Assembly: GCA_945897765.1 (NCBI GenBank)
Contig: CAMDGP010000106.1
Span: 1 to 7,362, forward strand
Direction: 5' to 3'
From: Chitinophaga pinensis
GTDB lineage: Bacteria > Bacteroidota > Bacteroidia > Flavobacteriales_D > Crocinitomicaceae
Length of the DNA: 7,362 nucleotides
Under the pieces are notes generated by a model. That model saw only the letters and a program-made list of their open reading frames with translations. It searched no databases and was not told the origin of the DNA. Every line of letters starts with the position of its first letter. The first letter of the stretch is position 1. This document shows positions 5,857 through 7,362 of this stretch, piece by piece. Made by a program: the position numbers and the translations under genes.

Positions 5857-7362
5857 TTATTCAGCAACCATTAATTTCGAACTAAAAACACCTTTATTAG
5901 TTGTAATTTTTAGCTGATAAGTTCCTGTTTGAATACCTGTCAAAGAAAATGATTGTTTTGTGCCACTTTCAGTAATCGGTTTTAAATTTTTCGAAACCTT
6001 TCCGTCGGTAGAAATTAGTGAAATACTCGCCACTTTGTAATTCCCATCATTCTCAATTACGAAAGTCTTTTTTGCTGGATTAGGATAAAGTTTAAAAGCG
6101 AAATTTTCTTTTTCAGAAATTGAAACAGACCCTTCTGTCTTTGGGGGTGTGGCTTGAGTCGTTTGATTTCTTCTCCAATGATTTTCTCCATCTTTCACAA
6201 TATAACCTCTTTCAAATTCTTCTGTATTTGAGGCATTTAATATTTCAGAATACCACAGTTCAGCGACACATGAATCTTGTTTAACATCTAATAAACCATA
6301 GCCATGATCTACTAAATTCATAAATACATGATTCGGATTTTCAGCTTCCATAATTGGAGTCACAATTCCAATTGCCCATCCGAAACCCAATTCATCAAAA
6401 TTACCACGAGTAATACTTGTTGGTAAAAATTCAACAGCTACACTCCCTTGACCTGTTTGAGCATTATAAACTGAATTGTTTTGTGGGTCTGTTGATAAAT
6501 CTGCCACAATCGACACATGTGAATCACCACTCAAAGCTATAACATTATCAATATTATTTGTGCTGATGTAATTTAAAAGTCTGTCTCTATCTGAGTCATA
6601 TCCGTCCCAGTTTGTTGGGTCAAGCACACCATTTTGTCCAATACCAACAAAAGAAGGTACATTTTGAACACTCCATCCAGCCATCAAATTTTGCATTGGA
6701 AGTAACTTCCATTTAGCAGTGGAAGAAGCTAAATTTTGGGTAAGCCAATCATATTGCGTGTTCCCAATCATGCTAAGTGTTCCATCACTTAAAGTGTCTT
6801 GACTTTTGTAGATTAAAACATCTGTTACAAAAATATCCATCAAGGAACCATAAGCAATTTTTCTATAAATCAAAGTTGAATCGTTTGGATTTGGCAATCT
6901 AACTGGAACATATTCCATAAAAGCTTGAATGGGTGCAAACTCATGTCCTGCTTGTCCATCAACGTCGTGATTATCCCATAAAACAATCCATGGATGTGCT
7001 TTTCGAGCGGCCCTTAAATTTGGATCCATTAAGTAATAACGATGTCTCTCTCTCCATTCTTCCAAGGTTATTGGATCAATTGGAAATGGTTCAGGAACTC
7101 TAACTTGTTCATCAGCGTCAACAAAATCATAGATGTAATCACCAACATGAATGATTAAATCTAAATCTTTTCGCTCTGCAATTCGTTGGTAAGCGTTGAA
7201 AAATCCAGAGTATATACTACTGCATGACATAATCGCCAAACGACTGTGATCATAATCTGAAATTGGTGCTGTTTTTGCGTGACCAACATCCGAAAACTCA
7301 CCTTCCTGCGAAATAAATCGATAATAGTAATTTGTTTGCGCTTCTAAATTTTCAACATCAAC
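5857..7362 (-). CDS. PhoD-type alkaline phosphatase/phosphodiesterase with T9SS sorting domain, N-terminus missing
   Basis: The frame stays open to the right edge, so the start lies outside; the TTG at 7239 is internal. Of 501 visible residues, 1-34 (ending in TNYYYRF, then HAKTAPI) are the end of the fibronectin-like PhoD N-terminal domain. The catalytic metallophosphatase domain follows. SCSS (46-49) carries the Cys that ligates iron in PhoD, with HVGDYIYD (72-79), VLWDNHDVDG (127-136), LSGDSHVS (277-284) and VEFLPTSIT (310-318). PhoD enzymes hydrolyse phosphomonoesters and phosphodiesters such as teichoic acid or phospholipid head groups using Fe and Ca. Residues 421-501, from FAFKLYPNPAK to KLMVAE, are a type A T9SS C-terminal sorting domain. 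The enzyme should therefore cross the outer membrane and be secreted or attached to the cell surface. It probably scavenges phosphate from organic phosphorus, which is inference. It runs against the rest of the window and is separately transcribed. Confidence 0.93.
   Translation of the reverse strand, partial: VDVENLEAQTNYYYRFISQEGEFSDVGHAKTAPISDYDHSRLAIMSCSSIYSGFFNAYQRIAERKDLDLIIHVGDYIYDFVDADEQVRVPEPFPIDPITLEEWRERHRYYLMDPNLRAARKAHPWIVLWDNHDVDGQAGHEFAPIQAFMEYVPVRLPNPNDSTLIYRKIAYGSLMDIFVTDVLIYKSQDTLSDGTLSMIGNTQYDWLTQNLASSTAKWKLLPMQNLMAGWSVQNVPSFVGIGQNGVLDPTNWDGYDSDRDRLLNYISTNNIDNVIALSGDSHVSIVADLSTDPQNNSVYNAQTGQGSVAVEFLPTSITRGNFDELGFGWAIGIVTPIMEAENPNHVFMNLVDHGYGLLDVKQDSCVAELWYSEILNASNTEEFERGYIVKDGENHWRRNQTTQATPPKTEGSVSISEKENFAFKLYPNPAKKTFVIENDGNYKVASISLISTDGKVSKNLKPITESGTKQSFSLTGIQTGTYQLKITTNKGVFSSKLMVAE
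5860..6102 (-). other. T9SS type A C-terminal sorting domain of the PhoD-like protein
   Basis: The last 81 residues of the phosphatase form a small beta-sandwich domain typical of T9SS cargo. It has the LYPNPAK opening, the DGK turn in the middle, a TGIQTGTYQLKI strand, and a final FSSKLMVAE segment. The domain directs export through the type IX system and is usually removed on secretion. It is joined to the catalytic part by a polar Thr/Pro/Ser-rich linker (about residues 398-415). Confidence 0.88.

Noticed and set aside
1..7362. Search for repeats, CRISPR arrays, insertion sequences, tRNAs and defence genes
   Set aside because: By eye I found no repeated units, transposase frames, cloverleaf-like segments or known defence domains; coding is nearly continuous.

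Overview
The window looks like ordinary chromosomal DNA from a Bacteroidota bacterium, most likely of the order Flavobacteriales. The evidence is AT-rich DNA, A-rich leaders in place of Shine-Dalgarno sequences, a BatA-type von Willebrand A membrane protein of the Bacteroidota kind, and a secreted phosphatase ending in a type IX secretion (T9SS) C-terminal sorting domain. The genus cannot be fixed from this sequence alone. Nearly all of the window is coding. I see no mobile element, CRISPR array, tRNA or rRNA.

Left part (1-3712, + strand): three tightly packed genes that look like one operon. They are a BatA-like vWA membrane protein cut by the left edge, a dihydroorotase-family protein, and a small SAM-dependent methyltransferase of the phospholipid N-methyltransferase (PmtA-like) type. 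The gaps are 6 bp and 4 bp. The dihydroorotase-like protein is the most notable item. The fold markers of the family are there, but the HxH metal site, the two later metal histidines, the substrate-binding Arg and Asn residues and the catalytic-loop His are all replaced. It should be read as a pseudoenzyme (PyrC'/PyrX type), not as a pyrimidine-pathway dihydroorotase.

Middle part (3753-5855, + strand): an exported NTF2/SnoaL-like protein, then a family 2 glycosyltransferase, then a CDP-alcohol phosphatidyltransferase with an intact catalytic motif. The last two are probably involved in making a lipid or glycolipid of the membrane or envelope, but their substrates cannot be read from the sequence. 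With the PmtA-like enzyme, three of the seven genes point to lipid or envelope chemistry.

Right part (5857-7362, - strand): a PhoD-type alkaline phosphatase/phosphodiesterase with a T9SS sorting domain, cut at its N-terminus by the right edge. It converges on the CDP-alcohol phosphatidyltransferase gene, with one base between the two stop codons. All intergenic gaps are shorter than 135 bp. They hold at most weak regulatory candidates.
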